64,000 nt of DNA from Clostridium intestinale DSM 6191 (GCF_900130055.1 NZ_FQXU01000010.1:1-64000), one strand, 5' to 3'. Numbered from the stretch's first letter, positions 35,599 through 44,575 are shown. Notes: generated by a model from the sequence alone, not told the origin. Translations and numbers: made by a program.

Positions 35599-35621
35599 AT
35601 TACTTTGATTATCAAAGTAAT
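35599..35621. promoter_or_regulatory. FabT-like operator before the desaturase
   Basis: A perfect 23-base palindrome (11-1-11) whose core ACTTTGATTATCAAAGT matches the FabT consensus of Gram-positive fatty acid regulons (ANTTTGATTATCAAATT). It lies about 20 bases before the desaturase start. No fabT gene is in the window. Confidence 0.75.
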
Positions 35622-35704
35622 ATAATAAATAAATTTACTATATCTTATCAATAATATTTATCACTTGTCAATAGTTATCATTTAATAATTATATTTCATG
35701 GAGA

Positions 35705-35731
35705 AAAAACAGCCATAATTTTATGACTGTC
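35705..35731 (-). terminator. terminator after the GNAT gene
   Basis: GACAGTCATAA pairs with TTATGGCTGT on the minus strand, followed by TTTTTTCTCC. Confidence 0.8.
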
Positions 35732-35732
35732 T

Positions 35733-36584
35733 TTACAATAATTTATACATTTCATACTGTTCTATATTTTGTTTGTTAAATTTTAGCTTTCTCAAAAATC
35801 TCTCAAGAGAAGAATTATTAGTAAAACCTATATTGATATTATCTAAATTCAAGTTTTTTGTTGCTTCAGTAAGAAGATTGCTTGCAATGCCTTTTAATCT
35901 ATATGCTTTATTTACATGCAGATTCCCTATTCTACCTTTGTCATTTATTGAAATACATCCTATTATCTGCTTTTCATCATAGGCTCCATAATAAGAATAA
36001 TCCTTAGAAGCTTTTATATAGTCAATATCATTTTGCCAAGGAATGTGCAGGTTCTCTTTATTAGAAAAATATTTTTCGTATTCTTCTATAGCTATTATTT
36101 TAATGTGTATATCTTTTAATAAATAGTTTTTTATTTCCTGGGAATTTTCTAAAGAAAAATATGAGATATTGTATATGCTTTCATATCCTTGCTTTTTATA
36201 AAAGTTAATAGCTCTATCATTTCCTTTTATAACTTCTAGAAATAGTTGTCTACATCCATTTTTTCTACCATCTTCTAAATGTAGTTTGAATAACTCTTCA
36301 CTTATCCCTTGCCCTCTATAGCTATTATCTACGGCTAATGCTCCACATCTTAATGTCTTAATTCCTTCATAAGATTTTATTCCACCTAAAATTATTCCAA
36401 CCCCTATTCCATCTTTAATGGCAATATAAGAATTATCTAAAGAGTTTCCCTCAACTTCAAAAAATTTATGAAAAAAATCATCTTCTTTTATTTCAAACTT
36501 GATTATATAATCACTAAATCCCTTTATAAATGTCTTATAAATTGTTTGTTTATCTATATCTGTACATTTAATATAATTAATCAT
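35733..36584 (-). CDS. tandem GNAT N-acetyltransferase
   Basis: 283 residues with two GNAT modules. The first (about 1-145) has the acetyl-CoA loop RCGALAVDNSYRGQGISEEL, the second (about 150-283) has GNLHVNKAYRLKGIASNLL. Only the first retains a full R/Q-x-x-G-x-G/A type pyrophosphate loop; the second is slightly altered (RLKGIA) but plausible. Proteins of this form acetylate small amines or protein termini; the target is unknown. Single gene with its own terminator. Confidence 0.85.
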   Translation of the reverse strand: MINYIKCTDIDKQTIYKTFIKGFSDYIIKFEIKEDDFFHKFFEVEGNSLDNSYIAIKDGIGVGIILGGIKSYEGIKTLRCGALAVDNSYRGQGISEELFKLHLEDGRKNGCRQLFLEVIKGNDRAINFYKKQGYESIYNISYFSLENSQEIKNYLLKDIHIKIIAIEEYEKYFSNKENLHIPWQNDIDYIKASKDYSYYGAYDEKQIIGCISINDKGRIGNLHVNKAYRLKGIASNLLTEATKNLNLDNINIGFTNNSSLERFLRKLKFNKQNIEQYEMYKLL

Positions 36585-36705
36585 TTTATCCTTCCTTAAA
36601 TATTATAATTTTAATCTTTCTACATACACTAATATTATCATATTAAGATTATTTTCAATATCTAATTGTCCAAATATGGTATAATTAAGTAAAAGGGAGG
36701 GTATT

Positions 36706-37533
36706 ATGCGAATATATATTAAGAGATTTCTATTATCATCGTTTTTAATAATATTAAGTTTGTTATCAATAGGATACCCTAGTAAAGCCGCTGAACTTCC
36801 TAAGAAACCTACTTCTGAAATATATTTTCAAGATTATGCAGGAATGTTTTCTAGTGGCACTAAAAACTACATTTTAAATGCATCGGAAGATGTTAAAAGC
36901 AAAACCACTGCCGAAGTCGCAGTAGTTACAATAAATTCACTAGATGGTGATTCTATTGAAAATTATGCTAATAACCTTTTCAGATCATGGGGTATAGGAG
37001 ATAAAGAAAAAAATAATGGAGTTTTAGTTCTTATATCTAAAGATGATAGACAATTTAGAATAGAGGTTGGATATGGATTAGAAGGAGCTATTCCTGATGG
37101 AAAAGCAGGTACATATCTAAGGGAACTTACTACTAATTTTAAATCTGAAAAATATGATGAAGGTATAACAACTCTATATAATAGAATTATTGGAGATATT
37201 GGACAAGAATATAATGTCGATGTTAGCAGTTATACCCAAGATACACCTAAACTTTCTTCTTCAAATTCAGGAGATGATTCATCCTTCTTTAATGTAGGAT
37301 TAATAATATTTCTTTTATTGATAGGTATTTCCTTCATTGGAAGAGGAGGTCCTGGAGGCAGAGGAGGAAGAAGACGTAGAAGACCTTACAACCATGGTGG
37401 ATTCTTTGGTGGTGGTTTTTATGGCGGCGGCTTCGGAGGTGGCTCTGATGGTGGCTTTGGCGGCGGTTCATCTGGTGGCGGCGGCTTTGGTGGTGGTTCT
37501 TCAGGCGGCGGTGGCTCTTCTGGAGGCTGGTAA
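36706..37533 (+). CDS. TPM domain secreted membrane protein (YgcG family)
   Basis: 275 residues. A signal peptide (about 1-29, ends SKAA) leads into a TPM domain (about 45-165, with AEVAVVTINSLDG and the RQFRIEVGYGLEGAIPDG signature), one membrane segment (about 195-213), an Arg-rich stop-transfer patch and a glycine/serine-rich tail of over 40 residues ending GGW. TPM proteins are membrane-attached and have been linked to photosystem repair in plants and phosphatase-like activity; the bacterial role is unclear. It is followed after 26 bases by lemA, a common pairing. Confidence 0.88.
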   Translation: MRIYIKRFLLSSFLIILSLLSIGYPSKAAELPKKPTSEIYFQDYAGMFSSGTKNYILNASEDVKSKTTAEVAVVTINSLDGDSIENYANNLFRSWGIGDKEKNNGVLVLISKDDRQFRIEVGYGLEGAIPDGKAGTYLRELTTNFKSEKYDEGITTLYNRIIGDIGQEYNVDVSSYTQDTPKLSSSNSGDDSSFFNVGLIIFLLLIGISFIGRGGPGGRGGRRRRRPYNHGGFFGGGFYGGGFGGGSDGGFGGGSSGGGGFGGGSSGGGGSSGGW

Positions 37534-37559
37534 TTAAATATTTAAGGAGGTTTGCATCA

Positions 37560-38123
37560 ATGAAAAAAGGATTACTTTTTACTATAATAGGATTTGTTAT
37601 AGTTATTATAATAGCAGTTGGAGGTTATATTGGAACTTACAATAGCCTAGTTTCTAAAGATCAAAATGTTTCTTCTAAATTAAGTCAAATAGACAATCAA
37701 CTTCAAAGAAGAAATGATTTGATACCTAACCTTGTTGAAACAGTAAAGGGATATACTAAACACGAAGAAAAGGTATTTGGAGATTTAGCTGCTGCAAGAG
37801 CTAAAATCTCAGGAGCATCTAGCGTTCAAGAAAAAGCAGAAGGAGATGCTGAATTAACTTCAGCTCTTAGAAGCCTTAATGTTATAGTTGAAAACTATCC
37901 AGTACTTAAAGCTAATGAAAATTACTTGAAACTTCAAGATGAATTAGCTGGAACTGAAAACAGAATTGCGGTTGCTAGAAAAGATTATAATGATTCAGTT
38001 CAAGTTTTCAATAGTTATAAAAAGAGATTTTTTGTGAATATGTTCTTTGGTGGAAGATACCCAGATAAAGAATACTTTAAAGCTGCAGAAGGAGCTACTG
38101 AAGTTCCTAATGTTAATTTCTAG
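37560..38123 (+). CDS. lemA: LemA family membrane protein
   Basis: 187 residues with one N-terminal membrane segment (about 5-25) and a helical bundle containing the family hallmark RRNDLIPNLVETVKGY and ENYPVLKANENY. LemA proteins expose a short outer N-terminus and a coiled cytoplasmic domain; function is not established, though envelope stress roles are suggested. AAGGAGG precedes the start and the gene is coupled to the TPM gene upstream. Confidence 0.92.
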   Translation: MKKGLLFTIIGFVIVIIIAVGGYIGTYNSLVSKDQNVSSKLSQIDNQLQRRNDLIPNLVETVKGYTKHEEKVFGDLAAARAKISGASSVQEKAEGDAELTSALRSLNVIVENYPVLKANENYLKLQDELAGTENRIAVARKDYNDSVQVFNSYKKRFFVNMFFGGRYPDKEYFKAAEGATEVPNVNF

Positions 38124-38126
38124 AAT

Positions 38127-38167
38127 ATTAAAAGCTGTGCACTAGAAAATTCTATGCACAGCTTTTT
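38127..38167 (+). terminator. terminator after lemA (convergent junction)
   Basis: AAAGCTGTGCA pairs with TGCACAGCTTT, then TTTTTATAT. On the minus strand it lies just after the dehydrogenase stop and could serve both genes. Confidence 0.87.
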
Positions 38168-39142
38168 TTATATATTTTTAAGTTCTGGAACAATATTTGG
38201 AGGAACTTCTCCACACACACCTTTTATAAGATTCTCAGCTCCCACCTTAGCCATTTCAAAACGTGTTTGATCATTAGATGAGCCTATATGAGGAAGTGTT
38301 ACTACATTGTCTAGTTTAAGTAGAGGATTATCCTTTTCTACAGGTTCCTTTTCAAAAACATCAAGACCTGCTGCATATATCTTTTTATTCTCTAAAGCAT
38401 CGATTAATGCTTTTTCATTTACAGTTTGACCTCTAGATGCATTAATAAATATAGCTGTCTTTTTCATTAAATCAAATTCTTTATATCCTATTAATCCTTC
38501 TGTTTCCTTTGTTAGTGGAGTCATTAAAACTATAAAATCTGAAACCTTTAAAAGCTCTTCCATATCACTATATTTAGCACCTAGTTTTTCTTCAACCTCT
38601 GGTTTTCTGCTTCTATTATGATAAATAACATCCATATCAAAGCCTAATTTAGCTCTTTTGGCTACAGCTTCACCTATTCTTCCCATACCTATTATTCCTA
38701 GAGTTTTATGATGTACATTTAAACCAAACAGATTTAAATCATCTCCTCTTTTCCACTTTCCATCTTTAACATACCTATCTAACTCAGGTATTCTTCTTGA
38801 AGCAGATAAAATAAGTCCAAATATTAAATCTGCCACAGTGTCATCTAAAACATTAGGAGTGTGAGTCCCTATCACATTTCTAGCTTTCATAGCATCTAAA
38901 TCAAAATTATTATATCCAACAGATATATTGCTAACTATCTTTAGATTTGGTGCGTGACTTAATAACTCTTCATCTATACGAGTTCCAGTAGTTATTAACC
39001 CATCTTTATCTGAAAGCTTTTTATATAGTTCTTCTCTTGTTCTTTTTTCATCTGAGTCCCATTTTTCATAGTCACAGTACTTACCTATATACTCTAATAT
39101 TTCATCTGGAACCTTTCTTGCAATAAAAACCTTTGGTTTCAT
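38168..39142 (-). CDS. D-2-hydroxyacid dehydrogenase (glyoxylate/hydroxypyruvate reductase type)
   Basis: 324 residues, the normal length. The nucleotide-binding motif GIIGMGRIG lies near residue 150, and the catalytic triad residues are visible as Arg in NASRGQ, Glu in DVFEKEPV and His in LPHIGSS. The N-terminal MKPKVFIARKVPDEIL is typical of glyoxylate/hydroxypyruvate reductases (GyaR/GhrB). It probably interconverts D-glycerate and hydroxypyruvate or glyoxylate and glycolate. A glycerate kinase lies 8 kb away in a different operon. Confidence 0.88.
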   Translation of the reverse strand: MKPKVFIARKVPDEILEYIGKYCDYEKWDSDEKRTREELYKKLSDKDGLITTGTRIDEELLSHAPNLKIVSNISVGYNNFDLDAMKARNVIGTHTPNVLDDTVADLIFGLILSASRRIPELDRYVKDGKWKRGDDLNLFGLNVHHKTLGIIGMGRIGEAVAKRAKLGFDMDVIYHNRSRKPEVEEKLGAKYSDMEELLKVSDFIVLMTPLTKETEGLIGYKEFDLMKKTAIFINASRGQTVNEKALIDALENKKIYAAGLDVFEKEPVEKDNPLLKLDNVVTLPHIGSSNDQTRFEMAKVGAENLIKGVCGEVPPNIVPELKNI

Positions 39143-39205
39143 AACTATCCCTCCTGCTACAACTAATTAATAATTTAATTATAGCATAATGTTAATTTTT
39201 AGCAC

Positions 39206-39240
39206 AAAGAGTCTGTACATTAAATGTACAAACCCTCTTT
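39206..39240 (-). terminator. weak terminator after DUF4179 gene 1
   Basis: Imperfect stem (AAAGAG...CTCTTT with inner TGTACAT/ATGTACA) directly after the stop on the minus strand, with little T-tract. Confidence 0.4.
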
Positions 39241-40268
39241 TAATTTAGCTCTACTTCCATAGAGCTTATATTTTCATCATTATCTGTGTATTCTAGAATA
39301 AATTTATTAGGAATAGTAGTGGTTGGCTCAAATTTATATAAAGCTTTTGCACTATATATTAAAATTTCACTGCCTTCATAACTGTACGCTCTAGGTTTTA
39401 ATTCTATTCCGTCTTCAGTTTTAAATTTGAGTTTAGTATAATCAAACGCCCCATCTCCTTTAAGAAGCATAGCTGTAGAAATGGGAGAAATACTTATTTT
39501 TTCAAAAGTTAAAGTCATATTTTTATTGTCTACATCTTTAATTTTAAGTTTTTTATCTATATCATAGCTCTTAATATCTTTATTTATTTTTTCTTTACTC
39601 ATATTAAAAGAAAAATCCCAGTTTCCTGCTATATTATTGATTTCATTAAATTTTATATCTATGGTAAAGTTCTCTGGAATCTTGGTGTCTTTAATGCCAA
39701 AATCATTTATGACTTGGACTGTATGCTCATCTATAATTCTATGGCTACCACCAGCTCCCCCTAAAAATTCTTTGTTATTTAAGGTAATACTTGTACCTGG
39801 TGTATATGGAAAGGGATTATCTGTAGCTTTATTATTAATTAAATCTTCAATATTTTCAGGTGTCTTTATAGTATATATAAGCTTAAAGCTAAAGTCATCC
39901 ATAACAGCTTCATTAATTGTAACTTCATACTCCTTATCTACTATACTCTTGTTTATTACCTCTGTATAATTGTCAAAATCCCCACCGTAACCATATCCGA
40001 ACTCATGAAATAAAGTATTTAGAACAGGAATGTTATCGGCAAAAGCGGAAATCTGAGGGGAATATACAGTAACTACTCCAGCTAAAAACACTACCATAGC
40101 AGCTCCTACTATAATCTTTTTAGAATTACTTTTTCTATTTTTTAAACTTTTATGGAGATTATTTTTTATTCTCTTTTTTGCCAACTCGTCCAGCTCTATA
40201 TCTAATAAATTTATACTTTCCATGTCCATATCTATATCATTAAAGTACTCGTACAGGTTGTTTTCCAT
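39240..40268 (-). CDS. DUF4179-type membrane anti-sigma factor, copy 1
   Basis: 342 residues: a cytoplasmic N-terminus (about 1-48) rich in acidic residues and lysines that should contact sigma, one membrane segment (about 51-68), and an extracellular DUF4179/DUF5643-like beta domain. The ATG lies nine bases after AAGGAGG and overlaps the end of the sigma gene by 29 bases, so translation is coupled. In known pairs the membrane protein holds the sigma factor until an envelope signal arrives. The signal is unknown. Confidence 0.82.
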   Translation of the reverse strand: MENNLYEYFNDIDMDMESINLLDIELDELAKKRIKNNLHKSLKNRKSNSKKIIVGAAMVVFLAGVVTVYSPQISAFADNIPVLNTLFHEFGYGYGGDFDNYTEVINKSIVDKEYEVTINEAVMDDFSFKLIYTIKTPENIEDLINNKATDNPFPYTPGTSITLNNKEFLGGAGGSHRIIDEHTVQVINDFGIKDTKIPENFTIDIKFNEINNIAGNWDFSFNMSKEKINKDIKSYDIDKKLKIKDVDNKNMTLTFEKISISPISTAMLLKGDGAFDYTKLKFKTEDGIELKPRAYSYEGSEILIYSAKALYKFEPTTTIPNKFILEYTDNDENISSMEVELN

Positions 40269-40833
40269 TACTATATTCCTCCTTACTATTAGCTTGTAAT
40301 TTTAGTTTCAAGAAACGCCTTCCTCTTGATAGTCTTGAATCTACACTCCCTCTAGCTAGATTTAAGGATTTGGCTATATTATTTATAGATTCATCAAGAA
40401 AATATCTCGTTATAAATATCTTTTTATCTAAGGGTTCCATTAAATCAATATATTTAAGAAGTTCTGTACTATTTTCTTCATTAATCAGTTCTTCTTCAAC
40501 TGATAAATCTGAGATAAGCACACAATCATCTATATCTGTAGTTTTCTTAGCCTTTGAAATTTTACGTTGATAGTCTATAGCCTTGTATTTAGCAATAACA
40601 CAAATCCACTTGGGGAACTTAGACTCTTCTCCTGAAAACTTGTTTATATTATTCCAAATATTTAGAAGCACATCATTTAAACATTCTTCAACTATTCCGG
40701 TGTCTCCATAACTGCCAATAACATTATAAATTACCTTATACAAAAGATTTCCATATACATCTACTAATAAATCCAAAGCTTTGGGATTTTTAGATCTTAA
40801 TTGAGGAAGCAAATTATCCTTGCTTATTTTCAT
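40240..40833 (-). CDS. ECF-like sigma-70 factor, copy 1
   Basis: 197 residues with region 2 (ECLNDVLLNIWNNI and the WICVIAKYKAIDYQRK stretch) and region 4 (SLNLARGSVDSRLSRGRRFLKLKL). No region 1 or 3. AAGGAGG precedes the ATG. The gene overlaps the DUF4179 anti-sigma gene. Promoter targets cannot be read; I did not find a convincing ECF promoter upstream of it. Confidence 0.88.
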   Translation of the reverse strand: MKISKDNLLPQLRSKNPKALDLLVDVYGNLLYKVIYNVIGSYGDTGIVEECLNDVLLNIWNNINKFSGEESKFPKWICVIAKYKAIDYQRKISKAKKTTDIDDCVLISDLSVEEELINEENSTELLKYIDLMEPLDKKIFITRYFLDESINNIAKSLNLARGSVDSRLSRGRRFLKLKLQANSKEEYSNGKQPVRVL

Positions 40834-40913
40834 AACAGAAAAACCTCCTTGGTTTATTTTGAGCTGCTCATATATATAAACGAAAAGACCTATTAATTTC
40901 TTGCAAGAATTAT

Positions 40914-40947
40914 GAAAAAAGTCCCAAAATCTTAATTTTGAGACTTA
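40914..40947 (-). terminator. terminator after the MocR-type regulator
   Basis: AAGTCTCAAAAT pairs with ATTTTGGGACTT, then TTTTTTC on the minus strand. Confidence 0.85.
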
Positions 40948-40957
40948 ATTCTAATAC

Positions 40958-42406
40958 CTATATGTTTTTAATTGAATTAATAACTTCCCCAATTACCTTA
41001 ATCCCTTTTTCTATATCCTCTTCACTAACTCTAGAAAATCCTATTCTAAAGGTATCTTCTCCTCCTCCGTCAGTATAGAAGATATCTCCTGGAGTAAAAA
41101 CCACTCCTTTTTCATAACATTTTTGAAGAACTTCTCTTGCATTTATCCCTTTAAGTTTTATGAATATATGAAGTCCACCTTCTCCAGTTATGCTTTTATA
41201 AGAAATATATTTATTAACCTGTTTTAAAGTAAATTCATATTTGTCCTTATAATGTTTTCTTACCTTTTTTACGTATTTATCAAAAGCCCCACTTTTCATA
41301 TAATGATAGAGTATTCCCTGGTCAATAAAAGAACTGTGAATAGTTCTAGCTCTTTTAACGCTTTCTAAGGTATCAATTAAGTCTTTATCTCCAAATATCC
41401 ATCCAAGTCTTAAGCCTGGAAAAAGTATTTTAGATAAGCTCCCTACATACACAACCCCGTTTCCATCTGTACAAAAAGAGGCTAAAGAAGGTACTGGAGA
41501 ACTGGTATATAAAAGCTCTTCATTAAACCCATCTTCTATAACTGGAATGGAGTGTTTTTGAAATATATTGAGTACTTCCTGTCTCTTTTCTCCATTCATA
41601 ACTATCCCTGTAGGATTGTGATAAGAAGGTATAATATATGCAAATTTAGGTGAAGTATTTTCTAGCGCCTTCTCTAAGGATTTAGTATCAATTCCATCCT
41701 CATTCATAGGAACTCCTATAATATCTAACCCATGGGCTTTCATTATTTTTATTGCTGTATTATGAGTAGGATTTTCACATATAATCACATCTCCAGGCTC
41801 TGTTAATGTATTTATTATTATATCAAAACCCTCTGTAAAGCCATTAGTTACAAGTATATCTTTTCCTTCAGTATTGATTCCTTTACTTTTCATATACCCC
41901 ATCAAATATTCTAATAAAGGTTTATACCCTTTTGCATATCCATAGTTTAATATCTTATTCCCCTCTAAAGATATTACATCTAAAAAGGCTCTTTTAAATT
42001 CTTCTATATCAAATAAATTTTCCTCCGGTGCAATGCTTTTAAAGGAAATCATATTTTTTTCCCAAGGAAGTTCAGTTTTTAATATATCCATACTTTCACA
42101 TATAGTGCCGTAACTATTAATTCTAGTTCCCCAATCAATATTAAATTCATTTTTAGGTTTAGAAGCCTCTATAGTTACAAAAGTTCCTTTGCCCCTTGAA
42201 CTTTTTATTATTCCATCTATCTCTAGATTTTCATAAGCAACTACTACAGAATTTCTACTTATATTTAAAAAACTACTTACCTCTCTAGTAGATGGAAGCT
42301 TGCTACCTTTTTGAATCATTCCTTTTTCTATACTTTCTTTTATATGATTTTCAACTTGAATATATATAGGCTCATCTTTATTAAGTTTTAGAGATGAAAA
42401 TATCAT
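40958..42406 (-). CDS. MocR/GntR-type PLP-dependent regulator, DdlR-like by context
   Basis: 482 residues: a GntR winged helix (about 10-75, SRNSVVVAYENLE) joined to a class I aminotransferase-like domain (about 115-480). The PLP lysine is in VYVGSLSKILFPGLRLGW, and the SYHNPTG and ENPTH elements are intact. MocR proteins use PLP or a PLP-amino acid adduct as effector rather than acting as aminotransferases. It follows ddl by 14 bases on the same strand; PLP-dependent DdlR regulators of D-Ala-D-Ala ligase genes are known in Firmicutes, so control of ddl is likely. MocR proteins bind direct repeats, and a TGTACA array lies upstream of ddl. Confidence 0.85.
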   Translation of the reverse strand: MIFSSLKLNKDEPIYIQVENHIKESIEKGMIQKGSKLPSTREVSSFLNISRNSVVVAYENLEIDGIIKSSRGKGTFVTIEASKPKNEFNIDWGTRINSYGTICESMDILKTELPWEKNMISFKSIAPEENLFDIEEFKRAFLDVISLEGNKILNYGYAKGYKPLLEYLMGYMKSKGINTEGKDILVTNGFTEGFDIIINTLTEPGDVIICENPTHNTAIKIMKAHGLDIIGVPMNEDGIDTKSLEKALENTSPKFAYIIPSYHNPTGIVMNGEKRQEVLNIFQKHSIPVIEDGFNEELLYTSSPVPSLASFCTDGNGVVYVGSLSKILFPGLRLGWIFGDKDLIDTLESVKRARTIHSSFIDQGILYHYMKSGAFDKYVKKVRKHYKDKYEFTLKQVNKYISYKSITGEGGLHIFIKLKGINAREVLQKCYEKGVVFTPGDIFYTDGGGEDTFRIGFSRVSEEDIEKGIKVIGEVINSIKNI

Positions 42407-42420
42407 CTACACTACCCCTC

Positions 42421-43317
42421 TCAAACTAGTGAATATTCTATAATCTTATCTAATAATTCACTATACTCCATATTTGCTCCCTTTGCACTTTTAGGAAAAA
42501 GTGAGTTTTTAGTCATTCCTGGTAAAGTGTTTATTTCGAGTACATAAGGGAGCCCCTTACTTACTATAATATCAATTCTTACATATACTTTACAATTAAA
42601 TATATCCCAGCATCTTTTTCCTATCTCTTCAAACTCTGTTTGTAATTCTTTAGGCAAGGTTACTAATTCCTCTGTTGCTCCATCATCTGCATATTTTGAT
42701 ACATAATCAAAAAACTCTGTATCAGATTTTATTAAAAGTATAGGGAAAACCTCTCCATTTAATACTGGTATAGTATACTCTTCGCCTTCTAAATATTCCT
42801 CTACTAATATTTCTGTAGAATATTTTAATGCTTCCAGTATACTTTTTTGTAGTTCTTCTTTATTTCTAACTATTGATACCCCTATACTAGATCCTCCAGC
42901 ATTAGGCTTAACCACCATGGGATAACCTAAAGCTTCTAAATCCTCTATGCTGGAGTTTTTATTTTTTAAATTTATTTTTATATCTTTAGCTACCCTTATT
43001 CCTTCGCTTTTTAATATTCTCTTAGTTTGCTTTTTATCCATACAAAGTGCACTAGTTAAAACTCCACATCCAGAATAATTCATTCCTATGCTTTCTAATA
43101 AAGCTTGAATACTTCCATCCTCTCCAAACTCACCATGCAAAGCTAAAAACACAAAATCCAAACCTTGAACTTTTTCTATTACTTCTTTTTTTGAATTTAT
43201 TATTATAGGAAAAACCTCATATTTATTTTTATCTAAATTTTTTATTATTCCTTCTCCTGATTTTAAAGACACTTCTCTTTCTGATGATATGCCTCCCATT
43301 AAAACTCCAACCTTCAT
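42421..43317 (-). CDS. ddl: D-alanine--D-alanine ligase
   Basis: 298 residues, ATP-grasp enzyme making D-Ala-D-Ala for peptidoglycan. Recognisable elements: GGISSEREVSLKSG at the start, LHGEFGEDG, the ATP-grasp loop VVKPNAGGSSIGV and LEINTLPGMT near the end. The chain is slightly shorter than VanA-type ligases and resembles DdlB. GGAGTG precedes the ATG. It heads a two-gene unit with the MocR-type regulator; a TATAAT -10 at 43353-43358 with a poor -35 suggests activator dependence. Confidence 0.94.
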   Translation of the reverse strand: MKVGVLMGGISSEREVSLKSGEGIIKNLDKNKYEVFPIIINSKKEVIEKVQGLDFVFLALHGEFGEDGSIQALLESIGMNYSGCGVLTSALCMDKKQTKRILKSEGIRVAKDIKINLKNKNSSIEDLEALGYPMVVKPNAGGSSIGVSIVRNKEELQKSILEALKYSTEILVEEYLEGEEYTIPVLNGEVFPILLIKSDTEFFDYVSKYADDGATEELVTLPKELQTEFEEIGKRCWDIFNCKVYVRIDIIVSKGLPYVLEINTLPGMTKNSLFPKSAKGANMEYSELLDKIIEYSLV

Positions 43318-43462
43318 TTATCTTCACTCCTATTAATTATATTTTCATTACAATTATATTCGTATTAAGAGCTTTACTTAAAATCCACTTTTATAGGAAT
43401 TTTCTTATGAGGTGGAGAACTTCTATTCTTAAACTTTTTTTCCACAGCTTTTTTAAAACTTT

Positions 43463-43566
43463 TGTACAATTGTACAGCTGTACAATTTTTCTTCTGTACA
43501 CTTGTACAGCTGTACAATTTTTCTTCTGTACACTTGTACAACTGTACATCTGTACATCTGTACAAA
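43463..43566. repeat. octanucleotide array with eleven TGTACA palindromes
   Basis: Thirteen consecutive octamers in strict 8-bp register. Eleven begin TGTACA followed by two variable bases; the other two are TTTTCTTC. TGTACA starts at 43463, 43471, 43479, 43495, 43503, 43511, 43527, 43535, 43543, 43551 and 43559. A 32-bp higher-order unit (43479-43510) is repeated at 43511-43542 with one change. It lies between the terminator of the hydrolase gene and the ddl promoter, about 150-250 bases before ddl. Several short frames across it are translation artefacts of the repeat. Confidence 0.95.
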
Positions 43567-43582
43567 ATATTTTTTCCAAAAT

Positions 43583-43619
43583 AAAAATAGCTAAAACCTT
43601 AAGTCTCAGCTATTTTTAT
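43583..43619 (-). terminator. terminator after the isochorismatase-like gene
   Basis: AAAAATAGCT pairs with AGCTATTTTT across a loop on the minus strand, followed by ATTTTGG. Confidence 0.82.
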
Positions 43620-43621
43620 AT

Positions 43622-44143
43622 TTAAAATATTATATCCTCTAAATTCTTTAACTCCCCAAAGGATCCCCATGTTCTCTCATGATGTTTTATTATATCCTCT
43701 GCCTTTAATACTTCTGTATCAAAAGTTGTATGGCAACCTCTCACAAATGTATTTTTATATTCTTTACTAAAAGCTGCTCTTATTGTTGTATCTACACAGA
43801 ACTCAGTCTGCATACCAACTATAGTCAATTTCTCTATACCTTTTTCTTTAAGAACCTCTTCTAAATTAGTTTTAAAAAATGAATCACATTTAGTTTTAGC
43901 AACAACAACTTCATTTTCTCTAGGAGTTATCTCAGGATGTATATTCCAAGTTTCTGTCCCTCTTTTGTATGGACTATCATAGTCTACAGTATGTTGAACA
44001 AAAATAACTGGAGTTTCTTTTTCTCTTGCTCTTTCTAAGAGGGTTTTTATGTTAGCTAAAGTTTCCTCTCCTCTATATACTCCCCCGTCACACATAAACA
44101 TAGCCAGTTGTACATCTATAATTAATAAAGCTTCCTTATTCAT
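43622..44143 (-). CDS. isochorismatase-like cysteine hydrolase
   Basis: 173 residues, normal for the family. The catalytic triad is visible as Asp in LLIIDVQ (about D9), Lys in VVAKTKCDSF (about K85) and Cys in GMQTEFCVDTT (about C119). Relatives hydrolyse nicotinamide, N-carbamoyl compounds or other amides; the substrate is not determined. It follows the DUF1904 gene by 14 bases, forming a short operon. Confidence 0.88.
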   Translation of the reverse strand: MNKEALLIIDVQLAMFMCDGGVYRGEETLANIKTLLERAREKETPVIFVQHTVDYDSPYKRGTETWNIHPEITPRENEVVVAKTKCDSFFKTNLEEVLKEKGIEKLTIVGMQTEFCVDTTIRAAFSKEYKNTFVRGCHTTFDTEVLKAEDIIKHHERTWGSFGELKNLEDIIF

Positions 44144-44157
44144 CTTCTTCCCCTCCC

Positions 44158-44484
44158 TTAAAAATGTTCGCCATTTTCATAGTACTTTTTCTCTTCAAGA
44201 GCAGTAAATATAACGTCCACTTCTTTATATCCAATGGAATTTATGTTTTTAGTAATGATTTTTGCAGCTTTATCTTGAACATCTTGACCCCTGTCAAACC
44301 AGCCTACTTCAACTATTGGACTTCCTTCAACATAGGCTCCATCTTTTATAAATTTTGATTCTACAACCTCTAAAGAAAAATAACTTCTTGGACATTGTAT
44401 TAAATCCTCTAATTCATCTATTAGATTTTTACTAACTGTAATTAGTTTTCTACCTTCTATAGCTTTAAACTTTAATAATGGCAT
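44158..44484 (-). CDS. DUF1904 family protein (tautomerase-like fold)
   Basis: 108 residues. The sequence MPLLKFKAIEGRKL with Ser and basic residues near the start, and VDVIFTALEEKKYYENGEHF at the end, is typical of DUF1904, a small family related in fold to tautomerases. The usual catalytic Pro follows the initiator Met here. Function is unknown. It is the first gene of a unit with the isochorismatase-like hydrolase. Confidence 0.75.
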   Translation of the reverse strand: MPLLKFKAIEGRKLITVSKNLIDELEDLIQCPRSYFSLEVVESKFIKDGAYVEGSPIVEVGWFDRGQDVQDKAAKIITKNINSIGYKEVDVIFTALEEKKYYENGEHF

Positions 44485-44537
44485 AAATTTTCACCCCTAC
44501 TTTAATTTAAATATAATTAAAGAATACCATAAATATG

Positions 44538-44575
44538 AAGGTAGTAGCTACAAAATCACCTTAGCTACTACCTTT
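44538..44575 (-). terminator. terminator after the M56 peptidase gene
   Basis: AAGGTAGTAGCTA pairs with TAGCTACTACCTT on the minus strand, followed by a T-rich tail. Confidence 0.75.

Noticed and set aside
43284-43625. Several open frames rich in Cys/Thr/Val across the TGTACA array
   Set aside because: They are translations of the octamer repeat in different frames, without ribosome sites; all have the same low-complexity look.
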